NCBI RefSeq assembly: GCF_014197795.1
Contig: NZ_JACIGI010000008.1
Location: 1 to 64,000, forward strand
Length of the DNA: 64,000 nt
Direction of reading: 5' to 3'
DNA from: Roseospira goensis
GTDB lineage: Bacteria > Pseudomonadota > Alphaproteobacteria > Rhodospirillales > Rhodospirillaceae
Part shown: positions 1-9,564 of the stretch, piece by piece
How the letters are laid out: every line of letters begins with the position of its first letter
How positions within the stretch are numbered: position 1 is the first letter of the stretch
Program-made: the position numbers and the translations under genes
The notes under the pieces: generated by a model
What the model saw: the letters and a program-made list of their open reading frames with translations, nothing else
Told to the model about the DNA's origin: nothing
Databases searched by the model: none

Positions 1-1
1 C

Positions 2-88
2 AAGGTCATCAAGCGGATGGCCTACGGCTTCCGCGATGACGCCTACTTCTTCCTCAAGATCCGCGCCGCCTTCCCCGGAATTCCGTGA
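2..88 (+). CDS. Transposase C-terminal end (cut by window edge)
   Basis: The last 28 codons of a reading frame that enters from outside the window and ends at the TGA at 86-88. The peptide contains RMAYGFRDDAYFFLKIRAAF, which resembles the C-terminal tail of DDE transposases of the ISL3 (IS204/IS1001/IS1165) group. This is recognition from memory, not a search. The stop codon lies inside a perfect inverted repeat (86-110), as expected where an insertion sequence ends. The catalytic residues lie outside the window, so integrity cannot be judged. It marks a mobile-element boundary immediately upstream of the sulfotransferase island. Confidence 0.6.
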   Translation, partial: KVIKRMAYGFRDDAYFFLKIRAAFPGIP

Positions 89-110
89 TGAACCTTTTTT
101 TGGTTCATCA
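86..110. repeat. Perfect 9-bp inverted repeat with 7-T loop at the transposase end
   Basis: TGATGAACC at 86-94, seven T residues at 95-101, then GGTTCATCA at 102-110. The left arm contains the transposase stop codon. It could be a terminator-like hairpin or part of the insertion sequence's terminal repeat. Only one end of the element is in view, so the two roles cannot be separated. Bases 111-324 hold no gene I can support. Confidence 0.55.
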
Positions 111-324
111 TGGATGTGCGGTCGGCGGTCCTCGTCCGCCTCCCCGTGCCCGCCAGGACTCGTCGCCCGTCCGGACGGCGTGCCCGGAACCGTGGCGCGG
201 CGGGCCATCCCGCGGCGGGGCGCCGGGCCGGGTCGCGGGGTTGCGCGCACGGATGGATCTGATATCTGTGACGCCTTGCCGCCGGTGCCGAGGGGCGGCG
301 CGCACATCAGGCAGGGAGGGCGCT

Positions 325-2622
325 GTGCAGCATGCGCTGGAGGACGACGCCGCCCAGGGCGCCGAGACGACCGACGTCCCGACGTTGCGCGACCGTCTGC
401 GGGCGGCGCAACAGGACATGCGCGTCGATGCCATGGCGGCGCTGCTGGCCGATGCGCCGGAACTGGAGTTTGCCGACGACGCCGGGTTGGTCGTCATCGC
501 GGCCGTGTGTCTGGTGCTGACCGGGCGGCCCGAGGACGGCGCGATGCTGATTGAGCGCTTGGGCGAGCACGAGTTCACCGATACCGCCGGGCTGGCGGAC
601 TACGGGCTGGCGCTGTCGATGGCGGGGCGGTTCGAGGCCGCCGAGCGGGTGCTTAAACGGGCGGCGGAGGCCGTTGATGCCGGTCCCGAAGTCTACGCTC
701 GGCTGGGGGCGGTGTATCTCTCGCTGGAGCGGCTGCACGAGGCCGGCGAGGCCATGGAAGCGGCCCTGGACCGGCGGCCGGACTGGCCCGAGTTGCTGTC
801 CAACCTGGGTGGGCTGCGGTTCCGGGAGGGGGACCACGCCGCCGCCGTTCGGCTGTACGACCGGGCGCTCGCCTTGCGGCCCGAGTTGCAGATGGCCCGG
901 GACATGCGCGGGAAGGCGCTCGTCGCCCTGGATCGGGGCGACGAACTGGTGGAGGAAGCCCGCGCGGCGCTGTCTCGGGACGTGGACTCGCCAGAGGCCT
1001 ATCTGCGTCTGGCGCTGGCCCAGCGGCAGGCGGAGCAATGGGCGCAGGCGGAGGCCACGCTGTCGGATGCCATCGAGCGATTCCCGGATCGGGAAGAGCT
1101 GCGGATGCTTCTGATCACGCTTCTCATGGATCGCAAGGAGCATCACCGCGCCGGCAATCTGTTGAAGCAGTGGGTGGAGGCGCGCGAGGAGCCGGACTGG
1201 ACCCGCCTGGCGCTGAACCGCGCCCGCATCGAGGCGCGGTTCCTGGAGGCGGCGGAGACCGACTTGGCCGCGCTGGCGGACACGCCGCTGGCGCAGGAGC
1301 CGCTGTACCCCGTCCTGAAGGCGAAGATTCTGATCGAGCGGGCGCGCGCGGACGAGGCCGCCGCACTCCTGGAGGAAACCGTGGACCGGTTCCCGGGCCA
1401 TGCCGAGGCCCGGGCGCTGTTGTCGCACACCCTCATGTCGCTGGGGCGACTGGACGAGGCTGCCGCTCAGGTCGAGGTCGGCGCCGCCTTGAACCCGATG
1501 GCGGTGCTTCAGCAGGTTGAGAACCGCGGCTACAAGGCGGAAGACCACGAGATCACCGCGATCGAGGGGCTGTTCGCGGCACCGTTCCTGGAACCGGACG
1601 CGCGCGCGCGGGTCGGGTTCACCCTGGCGACCGTGCGCGAGAAGCGCAAGGACTATGACGGGGCGTTCGACGCGCTGAGCAAGGCGAACGCGCTGGCGCG
1701 GCGGGCGCTCAAGTACGACTGGCGCGCACACCGGCGGTTCATCGACGACAGCCTGGACTGCTTCACGCCCGACCTGGTGGACCGGTTGGCGGGCCTGGGC
1801 GATCCGTCGGCGCGACCGATCTTCGTCGTCGGCATGCCGCGCTCCGGCACGACCCTGACCGAGCAGATCCTGTGCAGCCATCCGGAGGTCTACGGGGCCG
1901 GCGAACTGCCCTGGGTGACCAAGATTGCGGGCCTAATGCCCAAGGTGGTGCAGGGCGGTTTGGCCTACCCCAAGGCCATGGAAGCGATGACCGAACAGGC
2001 GCTGAAGAGCGCGGCGCGGTATTATCTGGACCGGATCGCAGAACAGAACGCGGACGCCGCACGCGTTGTGGACAAGATGCCGCATAACTTCGATCGTGTC
2101 GGGCTCATCGCGCTGATGTTCCCGAATGCGGCGATCATCCACCTGGACCGCGAGCCGCGCGACGTCGCCCTTTCCAACTACTACCAGAACTTCGCGCATG
2201 CCTACGGCCTCATGGGCTTCGCCTACGACCTGCGCGACATCGGCCATATGCTCAACGACCACGACCGCATCATGCGGCATTGGCACGACCTGTTCCCGGG
2301 CCGGATCTTCGAGCTGAACTACCAGAGGCTGGTGTCGGAGCCGGAGGACACCATCCGCGCTCTGCTCGACCACTGCGGGCTGTCGTGGGACGACCGCGTG
2401 CTGCGCTTCTACGAGACCCAGAGGCCGGTCCGCACGGCGTCGATCCGGCAGGTGCGCGAGGGCATCTACACCTCGTCGGCCGAGAAGTGGCGCCGCTACG
2501 AGGCGTTCCTGGGGCCGCTTGAAGAGGTGCTGGCGGAGGGCTATAAGCCCCTGGGCGAGGCCGACAGAGCGGGCCGCCTGCGGGATGTGATCGCGGGTCC
2601 GACCGGTCTGGTCGGCGGGTGA
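325..2622 (+). CDS. TPR-repeat sulfotransferase 1
   Basis: A 765-residue protein predicted to transfer sulfate from PAPS to an unknown acceptor. Residues 1 to about 450 are degenerate tetratricopeptide repeats, probably an acceptor-binding superhelix. The C-terminal third is a Sulfotransfer_3-type domain. Its 5'-phosphosulfate loop, VGMPRSGTTLTEQIL, begins near residue 500. A DKMPHNFD motif and a 3'-phosphate-binding segment (DREPRDVALSNYYQNF, about residue 607) follow. The GTG at 325 is chosen because GGGAGGG ends five bases upstream; the frame is open further 5' but without coding character. No signal peptide is visible, so action is probably cytoplasmic. It is the first gene of a four-gene operon in which two more proteins share this architecture. 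The acceptor cannot be read from sequence. Confidence 0.85.
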   Translation: MQHALEDDAAQGAETTDVPTLRDRLRAAQQDMRVDAMAALLADAPELEFADDAGLVVIAAVCLVLTGRPEDGAMLIERLGEHEFTDTAGLADYGLALSMAGRFEAAERVLKRAAEAVDAGPEVYARLGAVYLSLERLHEAGEAMEAALDRRPDWPELLSNLGGLRFREGDHAAAVRLYDRALALRPELQMARDMRGKALVALDRGDELVEEARAALSRDVDSPEAYLRLALAQRQAEQWAQAEATLSDAIERFPDREELRMLLITLLMDRKEHHRAGNLLKQWVEAREEPDWTRLALNRARIEARFLEAAETDLAALADTPLAQEPLYPVLKAKILIERARADEAAALLEETVDRFPGHAEARALLSHTLMSLGRLDEAAAQVEVGAALNPMAVLQQVENRGYKAEDHEITAIEGLFAAPFLEPDARARVGFTLATVREKRKDYDGAFDALSKANALARRALKYDWRAHRRFIDDSLDCFTPDLVDRLAGLGDPSARPIFVVGMPRSGTTLTEQILCSHPEVYGAGELPWVTKIAGLMPKVVQGGLAYPKAMEAMTEQALKSAARYYLDRIAEQNADAARVVDKMPHNFDRVGLIALMFPNAAIIHLDREPRDVALSNYYQNFAHAYGLMGFAYDLRDIGHMLNDHDRIMRHWHDLFPGRIFELNYQRLVSEPEDTIRALLDHCGLSWDDRVLRFYETQRPVRTASIRQVREGIYTSSAEKWRRYEAFLGPLEEVLAEGYKPLGEADRAGRLRDVIAGPTGLVGG

Positions 2623-2647
2623 CGCGGACGTGGCTGAGGGACGGATC

Positions 2648-4279
2648 ATGCAAAGCGAAGCGGCGGGCCTCGGGGGCCGGACCGGCGGCGAGGCGGACGC
2701 CAGCGACGGCGGGTTCTACGTCCAGGACGTGGACTTCCGATCCGGCGTGGTGGGTGTGCAATCGCCGATGTCGATGGCCCTGACCGCCGCCGTGGGTGGC
2801 GTCGTGCCGCCCGATCCCAGCGCCGCGTTCACTTACTGCGACCTGGGGTGCGGCGACGGGACCACCGTCAATGCCTTCGCCGAACTGTACCCGCACGCGA
2901 CGTTCGTCGGGATCGACTTCAACCCCGGCCACATCCGCACCGCGCAGGAGACGGCGGCGGCTTGCGGGCTCGACAATGTGCGGTTCGTGCAGGCGCGATT
3001 CAGCGACCTGGCGAACCTCGACGACCTGCCGGTGTTCGACTTCATCGGCATGAACGGCATCTACGCCTGGCTGGAAGAGGACGAGGCGCAGGCCGCGCGC
3101 CGCTTCGTGGGCGACCATCTGCGGGCCGGGGGCCTGTTCTACGTCGAGTACACCTGCCTGCCCGGCAAGGTCTCGGTACAGCCGCTGTGGAAACTGATCC
3201 AGACGCTGACGCCCCCACGCCCGGGCGAGGACAGCCGCGAGCGAGCGCGCCGCGGTCTCGATCTGACCGAGGCCCTGGCCAAGCGTGGGATGGCCTACCT
3301 GGCAGCGCATCGCCCGGCGGCCAACGGCGCGCAGGGCTATATCCGCGGCCGCAAGGTCGACGAGTACCGTGTGGATCATTTCGCTCACAATGCGATGGCC
3401 AGCGGGTTCCGGCCCCGCTACGTCACCGACATGTTCGCGGAGATGGCGTCGGTCGGGTTGACCTATGCCGCGCGGTCGGAACTGGCGCTGAATGACCTTG
3501 AGTTGTCGGTCCCGGCGGCTCAGGTGCCAACGTTCCAGGACTATCGGGACGATGTCGGAACGGTGGAGCTCCTCAAGGACTATATCCGCAATGAACAGCA
3601 GCGCCACGACGTGTTCGTCAAGGATGGCGCTCCGGATCGCGCCGCGGCCGACGCGTGGCTCGATGCCGTGCCGCGCCTGATGCTGCGCATGCCGGCCGAC
3701 GGTGTGACGCGCCACATCCAGGCGCCCGGAAACGCGCGGATCCCGCTCCGGGGCCCGGCCTACGATGCGCTGATCACGGCGGTCGACGCCAAGGCCCAGA
3801 CCGTCGCCGACGTTGCCGCCGCCAGCGGGCAGCCGGTCGAGCGGGTGCGGCGCGCGGCCGTCCGGCTGCTGGCCTCCCATCAGATGGTCGCTTGCCGGAC
3901 CGGCGCGATCGAGCCCGTGCCCGAGCCCGGGACGGTGGCGGGCCTGACCATCCCCGGGCGCATGAACCGGCGAACCCTGCGGCTGGCGGCGGAGCGCCTG
4001 CTCGGCAACCAGCTCGTCTCGCCGGTGACAGGCACCGCGAGCATCCCGGTCTCGCCGCTCGAAGCCGTCCTGCTGCAGGCCGTCGTGGACGTGGGGGTCG
4101 CGGACGCGCCCCCGGCGGCCCGGGACCGCTTGGCCAGCGAAACGCGGCCGCTGCCGGGACCCGGTGGTCAGAAGCCGGCCCGGGACATCACCGCCGACGA
4201 TCTGAACGAGGTCCTGGGCGCGATGCGTGGGCGCAAGCTCTATAACATGCTGCGTCTCGGGATTGTCGCGCCCGCGTGA
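2648..4279 (+). CDS. SAM-dependent methyltransferase with methyltransferase regulatory domain
   Basis: A 543-residue class I methyltransferase. The SAM-binding motif I (CDLGCGDGTT) lies near residue 63, followed by the acidic end of strand beta-2 (VGIDFNPGH). The remainder matches the architecture of proteins carrying a 'methyltransferase regulatory domain' after the Rossmann domain, with a long C-terminal part that may bind the substrate. ATG 2648 is preferred over GTG 2630 because GAGGGA lies at a proper distance from it. It sits 25 bp after sulfotransferase 1 and 33 bp before sulfotransferase 2, so co-transcription is very likely. That suggests the same acceptor, or a series of acceptors, is both methylated and sulfated. 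Substrate unknown. Confidence 0.8.
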   Translation: MQSEAAGLGGRTGGEADASDGGFYVQDVDFRSGVVGVQSPMSMALTAAVGGVVPPDPSAAFTYCDLGCGDGTTVNAFAELYPHATFVGIDFNPGHIRTAQETAAACGLDNVRFVQARFSDLANLDDLPVFDFIGMNGIYAWLEEDEAQAARRFVGDHLRAGGLFYVEYTCLPGKVSVQPLWKLIQTLTPPRPGEDSRERARRGLDLTEALAKRGMAYLAAHRPAANGAQGYIRGRKVDEYRVDHFAHNAMASGFRPRYVTDMFAEMASVGLTYAARSELALNDLELSVPAAQVPTFQDYRDDVGTVELLKDYIRNEQQRHDVFVKDGAPDRAAADAWLDAVPRLMLRMPADGVTRHIQAPGNARIPLRGPAYDALITAVDAKAQTVADVAAASGQPVERVRRAAVRLLASHQMVACRTGAIEPVPEPGTVAGLTIPGRMNRRTLRLAAERLLGNQLVSPVTGTASIPVSPLEAVLLQAVVDVGVADAPPAARDRLASETRPLPGPGGQKPARDITADDLNEVLGAMRGRKLYNMLRLGIVAPA

Positions 4280-4312
4280 CCCGGGCGCGTGCCGGCTGGC
4301 GGCGAGGACGTC

Positions 4313-6997
4313 ATGACGCAGCCCTCGAAGCAGGCAGCCGACGCCCTGAGGCAGGCCGTCGCGGCCCATCGCGCCGGACGCCACGCCGAAGCCGAGCGTG
4401 GCTACCGCGCGGTGCTGGCGGTTGCGGCGGACGATCCTATGGCGCATCACAATCTGGGCGTCCTTGCGGTCCAGACCGGCCGCGCGGCCGCAGGTCTGCC
4501 CCATCTCCAGAAGGCCGTCGAGGTCTCGCCCGACACGGGGCAGTACTGGGTCTCGCTGGCGGACGGGCTGTTGCGGTCCGGTCGGGTGGCGGACGCCGCC
4601 CGGGTTCTGGAGCAAGCCCTGTCGCGGGGCCTCGACCCGGTCGCGGCGCGGACCGTGCGGGCGCGCATCACGGCGGCGCGGACCGGAGAGGGCGACGGCG
4701 ACGCTGGGGCTGCGCGGCTGACGGCGGCGGCACGGGCTCTCCGCGAGGGGCGCTTCGCGCAGGCGGAGGCAGAAGCGCGCGCCGCGACGCGTTTGAAGCC
4801 CTCGGCGTCGGCCGGGTGGACCGTGCTGGCCGCCGCCCGGCGCGGGTTGGGCCGGTGGGACGGCGCGCTGGCCGCCGCGCGGCGCGCCGTGGCGCTCGCA
4901 CCGGGTGATGCCGCGATAGTTTCCAACCTGGGTGTGTTGGAGCTGGAGCGCGGACAGGCCGACCATGGTCTGGATCTGCTTTCGCGCGCCCGGCGGCTGG
5001 ATCCGGCGTACGCGGAGGCGGCCTTCAACCTGGGCAACGGTCTGGCGGCCGTGGGGCGGCCCGATGACGCCGCCGCCGCCTACCGCGCGGCCCTGGCCCT
5101 GCATCCGACGCATGCGCAGGCGCTGAACAATCTGGGAACCGCCCTGCAGGCGGCCGGACGGCCCGACGCGGCGGTGGCGGCGCTGACCTGGGCCGTGCGT
5201 GTGGCCCCGACCTATGCGGCGGCGCATTACAATCTCGCCCATGCCCTGCTTGATGCTGGGTGTCGGACGGGGGCCGCACGCGCGTTCGAGATGGCCTTGG
5301 TCCTGAGGCCGGATCTGGCGGAGGCCTGGAACAACCTTGCCAACCTGAGGCGGGACGACGGGCGTCTCGACGAGGCTATTGCCTGCTATCGGCACGCTGT
5401 TCATATCCGACCCACCTACGCCGAGGCGTTGACCAATCTCGGGGGGGCTCTGCGCCAAGACCCGGCCCAGGCCGAAGCCCTGTGCCGGCGCGCCCTGGCC
5501 CTGGCGCCGCGTCTGACCGAAGCCCGCATCACCCTTGGCGCGGTGCTGGCCGAGAAACGGTGCTTTGAGGACGCCACGATCTGTTACATGCAGGCGGCCA
5601 TGTTGCGGCCGGCCGATGCCGGCGCATACGTCGGTCTGGCTCATGCGCTCAGCGAATGCGGCCTCAGCCGGCGCGCGGCGGCCATCGCCACCCGGGCGAT
5701 CCGGCTTGACCCGCTGGCGGCGGAAGGGCACCGCGTGCATGCCGCCGTGTTGCGTGAAGAGGGGCAGGTCACGGCGGCTGTCGGGGCAGCTCGCCGGGCC
5801 GCGACGCTGGCGCCCGACGTGCCGGAGGTGTGGGTAACGCTGGCGCTGTGTCTTCAGACGGCGGGCGACCTCGCCGCTGCCGAGATGGCGTTTCGCCGCG
5901 CGGTGGCGCTGGTGCCGGGTCATCCGCGAGGGACTCACGGCCTGTACATGCTGGCCCGGGCCGGCCCGACGGAATCCGCCTTCGGCCTGATTCGGACGCG
6001 GCTCGACGACCCGGCCACGCCGCCGTCCGATCGTGTGCTGCTCCACTTCGCGCTTGGCAAGATGAACGCGGACGTCGGGGCGCATGACACGGCCTTTGCG
6101 CACTATCTCGACGGGCACCGGTGGCGCGCCGCCGTGCGGGGCCACACCTACCAGGCCGCCGCACAGGAGGCACGTTTTCTGTTCCGGCGCAGCCTCTTCA
6201 CACCGGCGTATTTTCGGGCGCGGGCGCAGTGGGGTGACCCGTCACGGCGCCCGATCTTCATCGTCGGCATGCCGCGATCGGGAACGACCCTCACGGAGCA
6301 GGTGCTGGCGAGCCATTCACGTGTGTACGGGGCCGGCGAGCTGCGCGCCCTGAATAACATCGCGGCCGACCTGTTCGACCAGCAGACCCTCGCAGCGGAT
6401 GCGGCTGATCCGCGGGCCGACTTCGGGGACCGGATGCGGACGGCTGCCCGACGGTATCTCGACTACGTCGGGTTTGTGTCCGGAGGATCGGAGCGTGTGA
6501 CAGACAAGATGCCGCACAACTTCGAGCTGCTGTGGTTGGTGGCGTTGCTGTTTCCCCATGCCACGGTGCTGCACTGCGTCCGGTCGCCTGTTGATACGTG
6601 TCTGTCCTGCTTCTTCCAGAACTTCACGAATGCCCACACTTACACCGATGATCTTTCAAGTCTCGGGCATCATTACAGACTCTATCAGGCATATATGCGT
6701 TTGTGGAAGCAGGTCCTCCCCATGCGTATTCATGACGTCGTTTATGAGGACCTTGTGAGCGACCCCAAGGCGGCGATTTCTCGTCTTCTGGATGACTGTC
6801 AACTCTCGTTCGAGCCGCAATGCCTCGACTTCCACCGCACGGATCGGCCGGTCAAGACCGCCAGCGTGGCCCAGGTGCGCAAGCGGGTGTACACGACGTC
6901 CGTCGAGACGTGGCGCCGGTATGAGGCGCATTTAGGACCGTTGCTTCAGGCGCTGGAGACCCCGTTGGCCTTTGAGCGGGCGTCGGCGAATTCGTGA
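4313..6997 (+). CDS. TPR-repeat sulfotransferase 2
   Basis: An 894-residue protein, the largest of the three. Residues 1 to about 600 are many tandem TPR units, with recurring A-x-NNLG and P-x-Y-A-x-A-L-x-NLG patterns similar to those in O-GlcNAc-transferase-type proteins. The sulfotransferase domain begins near residue 646 with IVGMPRSGTTLTEQVLASH, then TDKMPHNFE and VRSPVDTCLSCFFQNF (about residue 755). ATG 4313 follows a GGCGAGGA ribosome-binding site; a GTG at 4289 is an alternative. It is more similar to sulfotransferase 3 than to sulfotransferase 1: both carry CVRxPVDTCLSCFFQ and the same N-terminal A-x-HRAGRH start. This suggests tandem duplication. Acceptor unknown. Confidence 0.86.
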   Translation: MTQPSKQAADALRQAVAAHRAGRHAEAERGYRAVLAVAADDPMAHHNLGVLAVQTGRAAAGLPHLQKAVEVSPDTGQYWVSLADGLLRSGRVADAARVLEQALSRGLDPVAARTVRARITAARTGEGDGDAGAARLTAAARALREGRFAQAEAEARAATRLKPSASAGWTVLAAARRGLGRWDGALAAARRAVALAPGDAAIVSNLGVLELERGQADHGLDLLSRARRLDPAYAEAAFNLGNGLAAVGRPDDAAAAYRAALALHPTHAQALNNLGTALQAAGRPDAAVAALTWAVRVAPTYAAAHYNLAHALLDAGCRTGAARAFEMALVLRPDLAEAWNNLANLRRDDGRLDEAIACYRHAVHIRPTYAEALTNLGGALRQDPAQAEALCRRALALAPRLTEARITLGAVLAEKRCFEDATICYMQAAMLRPADAGAYVGLAHALSECGLSRRAAAIATRAIRLDPLAAEGHRVHAAVLREEGQVTAAVGAARRAATLAPDVPEVWVTLALCLQTAGDLAAAEMAFRRAVALVPGHPRGTHGLYMLARAGPTESAFGLIRTRLDDPATPPSDRVLLHFALGKMNADVGAHDTAFAHYLDGHRWRAAVRGHTYQAAAQEARFLFRRSLFTPAYFRARAQWGDPSRRPIFIVGMPRSGTTLTEQVLASHSRVYGAGELRALNNIAADLFDQQTLAADAADPRADFGDRMRTAARRYLDYVGFVSGGSERVTDKMPHNFELLWLVALLFPHATVLHCVRSPVDTCLSCFFQNFTNAHTYTDDLSSLGHHYRLYQAYMRLWKQVLPMRIHDVVYEDLVSDPKAAISRLLDDCQLSFEPQCLDFHRTDRPVKTASVAQVRKRVYTTSVETWRRYEAHLGPLLQALETPLAFERASANS

Positions 6998-7031
6998 GCG
7001 GCGCTTAACCATGCTCGCTGGAGGAGTGCCC

Positions 7032-9191
7032 GTGAGGACTCCACAGACCCTTTTCCGCGCGGCCCTGGCCCACCATCGGGCTGGTCGCCATGGTGCCGCG
7101 GCGCGCGCCTACCGGGCCGTGCTGACGCTGTCGCCGGCCGACGCCAAGGCGCTCCACAATCTGGGCTTGCTGATAGTCCGGGAGGGCAGTGTAACCGCCG
7201 GCCTCGCGTGCCTGCGGCGCGCCTTGTGCCTGCATCCCGGGGCCGAGCTGTTTCGCCGCTCGTGGTGCGAGGGGTTGCTGGCGTCTGGACAACCCGATGC
7301 GGCGCTGGCTGCGGTCGCGACCGCACGGGCGCGTGGGCTCGACGGCCCCGCGTGGCAGGATCTGGAGCAGCGGGCGCGCGATGCCGCCGGTCGCTATCAG
7401 GGCCAGGCGATCCCGGCGGACCGCCTGGCGACGCTGCGCCGTCTCCTGGAGGAAGGGCGCTGTCGCGCGGTCGTCGCGGCGGCTCAGGAGGTGACGGCTC
7501 GCTGGCCGGCCGATCCGCGGGGCTGGACCCTGCTCGGCGCCGGGTTGCGGACGCAGGGCAAGGCGGAGGCGGCCGCAACGGCCTTCCGGGCTGCGGTGGC
7601 CCTGGAGCCGGCCGCCGCTGTGGGATATGCGAACCTTGGGGCGGTGCTGCGGGACGTTCCGCAGCTCCATCAGGCGTTGTCCAGTCTTGATCGGGCGCTT
7701 CGTATCGCCCCCCATGAGGTGCAGGCCTGGCTCAACAAGGGGATCTGCCTGACCGCGCTGGACGATGCGACCGCGGCGGTCGCGGCCTTGCGTGTGGTTT
7801 TGATCCAATGTCCCGCGTGGGCCGACGCCTGGATGCATTACGGGGTTGCCCTGGGCATGCTCGGTCGTCCGCGGGCGGCGGAGAACGCCTTCCGCCGCGC
7901 GCTGCATGCGGCGCCGGAGGCCGACGCGCCGCGCCGCAATCTAACCGTGCTGTTGCGCGCCGAAGGACGCTCCGTCGAGGCGGCGGCGGTGGACCGCCAC
8001 ACCCTGTGTCGCCGGCCATCGGCGGCCGCGGCCTGGGTCAGCCTGGGGATCACGGCTGCCGACGCGGGCCGGCTTGACGCGGCCGAGGTGGCATGGCGGC
8101 GCGCGGTGCGGCTGGATCCCGAAGACGCGGAAGCGTGGTACCGTCTCTCCACGCTGAGCGGCGGGTTGGCGGACGACTGGGCGGCCGGCGCGATCCTCGA
8201 CCGGTTGACAGAAGAGGCCGGCCGGACTTCGCACGATCGCATGCTGGCCCATTTCGCCCTGGCGCGACGCCTCGACAGCCTGGACCAACCGGAGGAGGCC
8301 ATTGGGCATCTGAAATCGGCCCACCGGATCCGGGCGACCATGCGGGGACACCCTTATGATCGTGCCGCCGCCGAGGCGCGGCTGGATCATCTGCGGCGCA
8401 CCGTCACGCGCGCCTTTGTGGCGGCACTGGCTCCGTCGGGCGACCCGTCACAGACGCCGATCCTGATCGTCGGCATGCCGCGGTCGGGGACAACGCTGGT
8501 GGAACAGATCCTCGCCAGCCATTCCTGGGTCTTCGGCGCCGGCGAGCTTCCGGCCTTGGGTCGGTTGGCGCGGCACCCCGTGATCGCCGGCGTCCTGGAC
8601 GCGGCGGCGCAAGGAGCCGGACCGGAAGGCCGATCGCGGATCAACTGGGCGGCCCGTTCGTACCTGGACACCCTTAAGACCGTATCAGGTGGGTCCGCGC
8701 GGGTGACGGACAAGATGCCGCACAACTACGAGCACCTGTGGCTCGCGGCGCTGCTGATCCCGAACGCGACGATCATCAACTGCGTTCGCGATCCCGTGGA
8801 TACCTGCCTGTCGTGTTTCTTCCAACCGTTCGGATTTGGCCACGCCTACGCGGATGACCTTGCTGACCTCGGCCATCAGTACCGCCTTTATCAGGACTAC
8901 ATGCGGCTTTGGACCCGTGTCCTGCCCATCCCCATCCATACCGTCGTCTACGAGGATCTCGTGCGGGAGCCCGAGGTCCAAATCCCGGCCCTTCTGGATG
9001 CCTGTGGCCTCCCGTTCGAACCGGGATGCCTCTCATTCCACACTACGGATCGACCGATCCGGACGGCCAGCATGTCGCAGGTCCGGCGACGCGTGTACAC
9101 GTCCTCTGTGGCGAAGTGGCATCGGTACGAGGCCCATCTTGGCCCACTCCTGCGCGCCCTTGAGGCGCCTGCGCACGGACCGGGAATCTGA
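7032..9191 (+). CDS. TPR-repeat sulfotransferase 3
   Basis: A 719-residue paralogue of the preceding gene. Its N-terminal TPR array is shorter (about 400 residues). The sulfotransferase domain begins near residue 476 with LIVGMPRSGTTLVEQILASH, then DKMPHNYEHLWL and the 3'-phosphate-binding VRDPVDTCLSCFFQPF near residue 584. GTG 7032 is chosen because GGAGGAG ends five bases upstream and because the N-terminus then aligns with that of sulfotransferase 2. ATG 7011 is the alternative. Only 34 bp separate it from the previous stop. It is the last gene of the operon; two long hairpins (9404-9543) downstream could terminate transcription. Confidence 0.86.
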   Translation: MRTPQTLFRAALAHHRAGRHGAAARAYRAVLTLSPADAKALHNLGLLIVREGSVTAGLACLRRALCLHPGAELFRRSWCEGLLASGQPDAALAAVATARARGLDGPAWQDLEQRARDAAGRYQGQAIPADRLATLRRLLEEGRCRAVVAAAQEVTARWPADPRGWTLLGAGLRTQGKAEAAATAFRAAVALEPAAAVGYANLGAVLRDVPQLHQALSSLDRALRIAPHEVQAWLNKGICLTALDDATAAVAALRVVLIQCPAWADAWMHYGVALGMLGRPRAAENAFRRALHAAPEADAPRRNLTVLLRAEGRSVEAAAVDRHTLCRRPSAAAAWVSLGITAADAGRLDAAEVAWRRAVRLDPEDAEAWYRLSTLSGGLADDWAAGAILDRLTEEAGRTSHDRMLAHFALARRLDSLDQPEEAIGHLKSAHRIRATMRGHPYDRAAAEARLDHLRRTVTRAFVAALAPSGDPSQTPILIVGMPRSGTTLVEQILASHSWVFGAGELPALGRLARHPVIAGVLDAAAQGAGPEGRSRINWAARSYLDTLKTVSGGSARVTDKMPHNYEHLWLAALLIPNATIINCVRDPVDTCLSCFFQPFGFGHAYADDLADLGHQYRLYQDYMRLWTRVLPIPIHTVVYEDLVREPEVQIPALLDACGLPFEPGCLSFHTTDRPIRTASMSQVRRRVYTSSVAKWHRYEAHLGPLLRALEAPAHGPGI

Positions 9192-9403
9192 CGCCCGGGA
9201 GCGGCGGCATGCCGGCCTGGCCGCAAGGTCTGCGCCGTCGGCGGAGGGACGCCTCGCCTGTGTTCCGCCGATTGCGTTCGCCGGCATCTCCCCGAGGGTT
9301 CCCGGATGGCAACCCTGGTCCGCAACACCAAGCGTGAGGGGCACCCATCGTTGACGCCCGGGGGCGACATCGGGAGCCGACTCGAAACGAGAGCCTACGG
9401 GCC

Positions 9404-9467
9404 TACAGCCGATTGCGACAAACCGGACTCGCGGCACGATTTCGGTTTGTAGCGATAATCAGCTGTA
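9404..9467. repeat. Dispersed long hairpin, GGACTCG-core type
   Basis: An imperfect palindrome with outer arms TACAGCcGATTgcGACAAACCG and its complement (spelled here with mismatches in lower case) around the core GGACTCGCGGCACGATT. The same core, with different or decayed arms, recurs at 18710-18769, 35675-35712, 63196-63248 and 63249-63307. It is non-coding and lies in a convergent gap. The form resembles REP/BIME-like elements, but I do not recognise a named family. Confidence 0.75.
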
Positions 9468-9479
9468 AAATCAATACTG

Positions 9480-9543
9480 TAGAGCCGATTCACGTTCGAA
9501 ATCGGACCGCATCTGCGGTTCCGATTTCGAACAATCGGCTCTA
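9480..9543. repeat. Dispersed long hairpin, GCCGATTCACG-arm type
   Basis: A near-perfect 64-base palindrome. The left arm is AGAGCCGATT then CACG, with inner stem TTCGAAATCGGA; the right arm restores TCCGATTTCGAA and AATCGGCTCT around the loop CCGCATCTGCGG. The arm GCCGATTCACG recurs at 63324-63334 and, inverted, at the 35.7-kb copy. Truncated halves occur at 52800-52889 and 63163-63194. It is probably able to act as a terminator. Confidence 0.75.
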
Positions 9544-9564
9544 TGTCACGCCCGGACTCCCGGG

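Larger units (their letters stand above)
9192..9564. other. Convergent intergenic gap holding two long hairpins
   Basis: 373 bp between the ends of sulfotransferase 3 (plus) and the minus-strand gene 9565-10704. The first 200 bp show no gene or recognisable signal. The rest is occupied by two members of a dispersed hairpin family (9404-9467 and 9480-9543). Their position between converging genes suits a bidirectional terminator role, though neither is followed by a convincing T-run. Confidence 0.6.

Noticed and set aside
85-324. N-terminal 80-residue extension of sulfotransferase 1
   Set aside because: It includes the insertion-sequence hairpin and Arg/Pro-rich text; GTG 325 has the ribosome-binding site.
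2270-6145. 1291-residue minus-strand open frame
   Set aside because: It runs antisense to three genes with clear domains and motifs. It is Arg/Gly/Pro-rich shadow text caused by high GC content.
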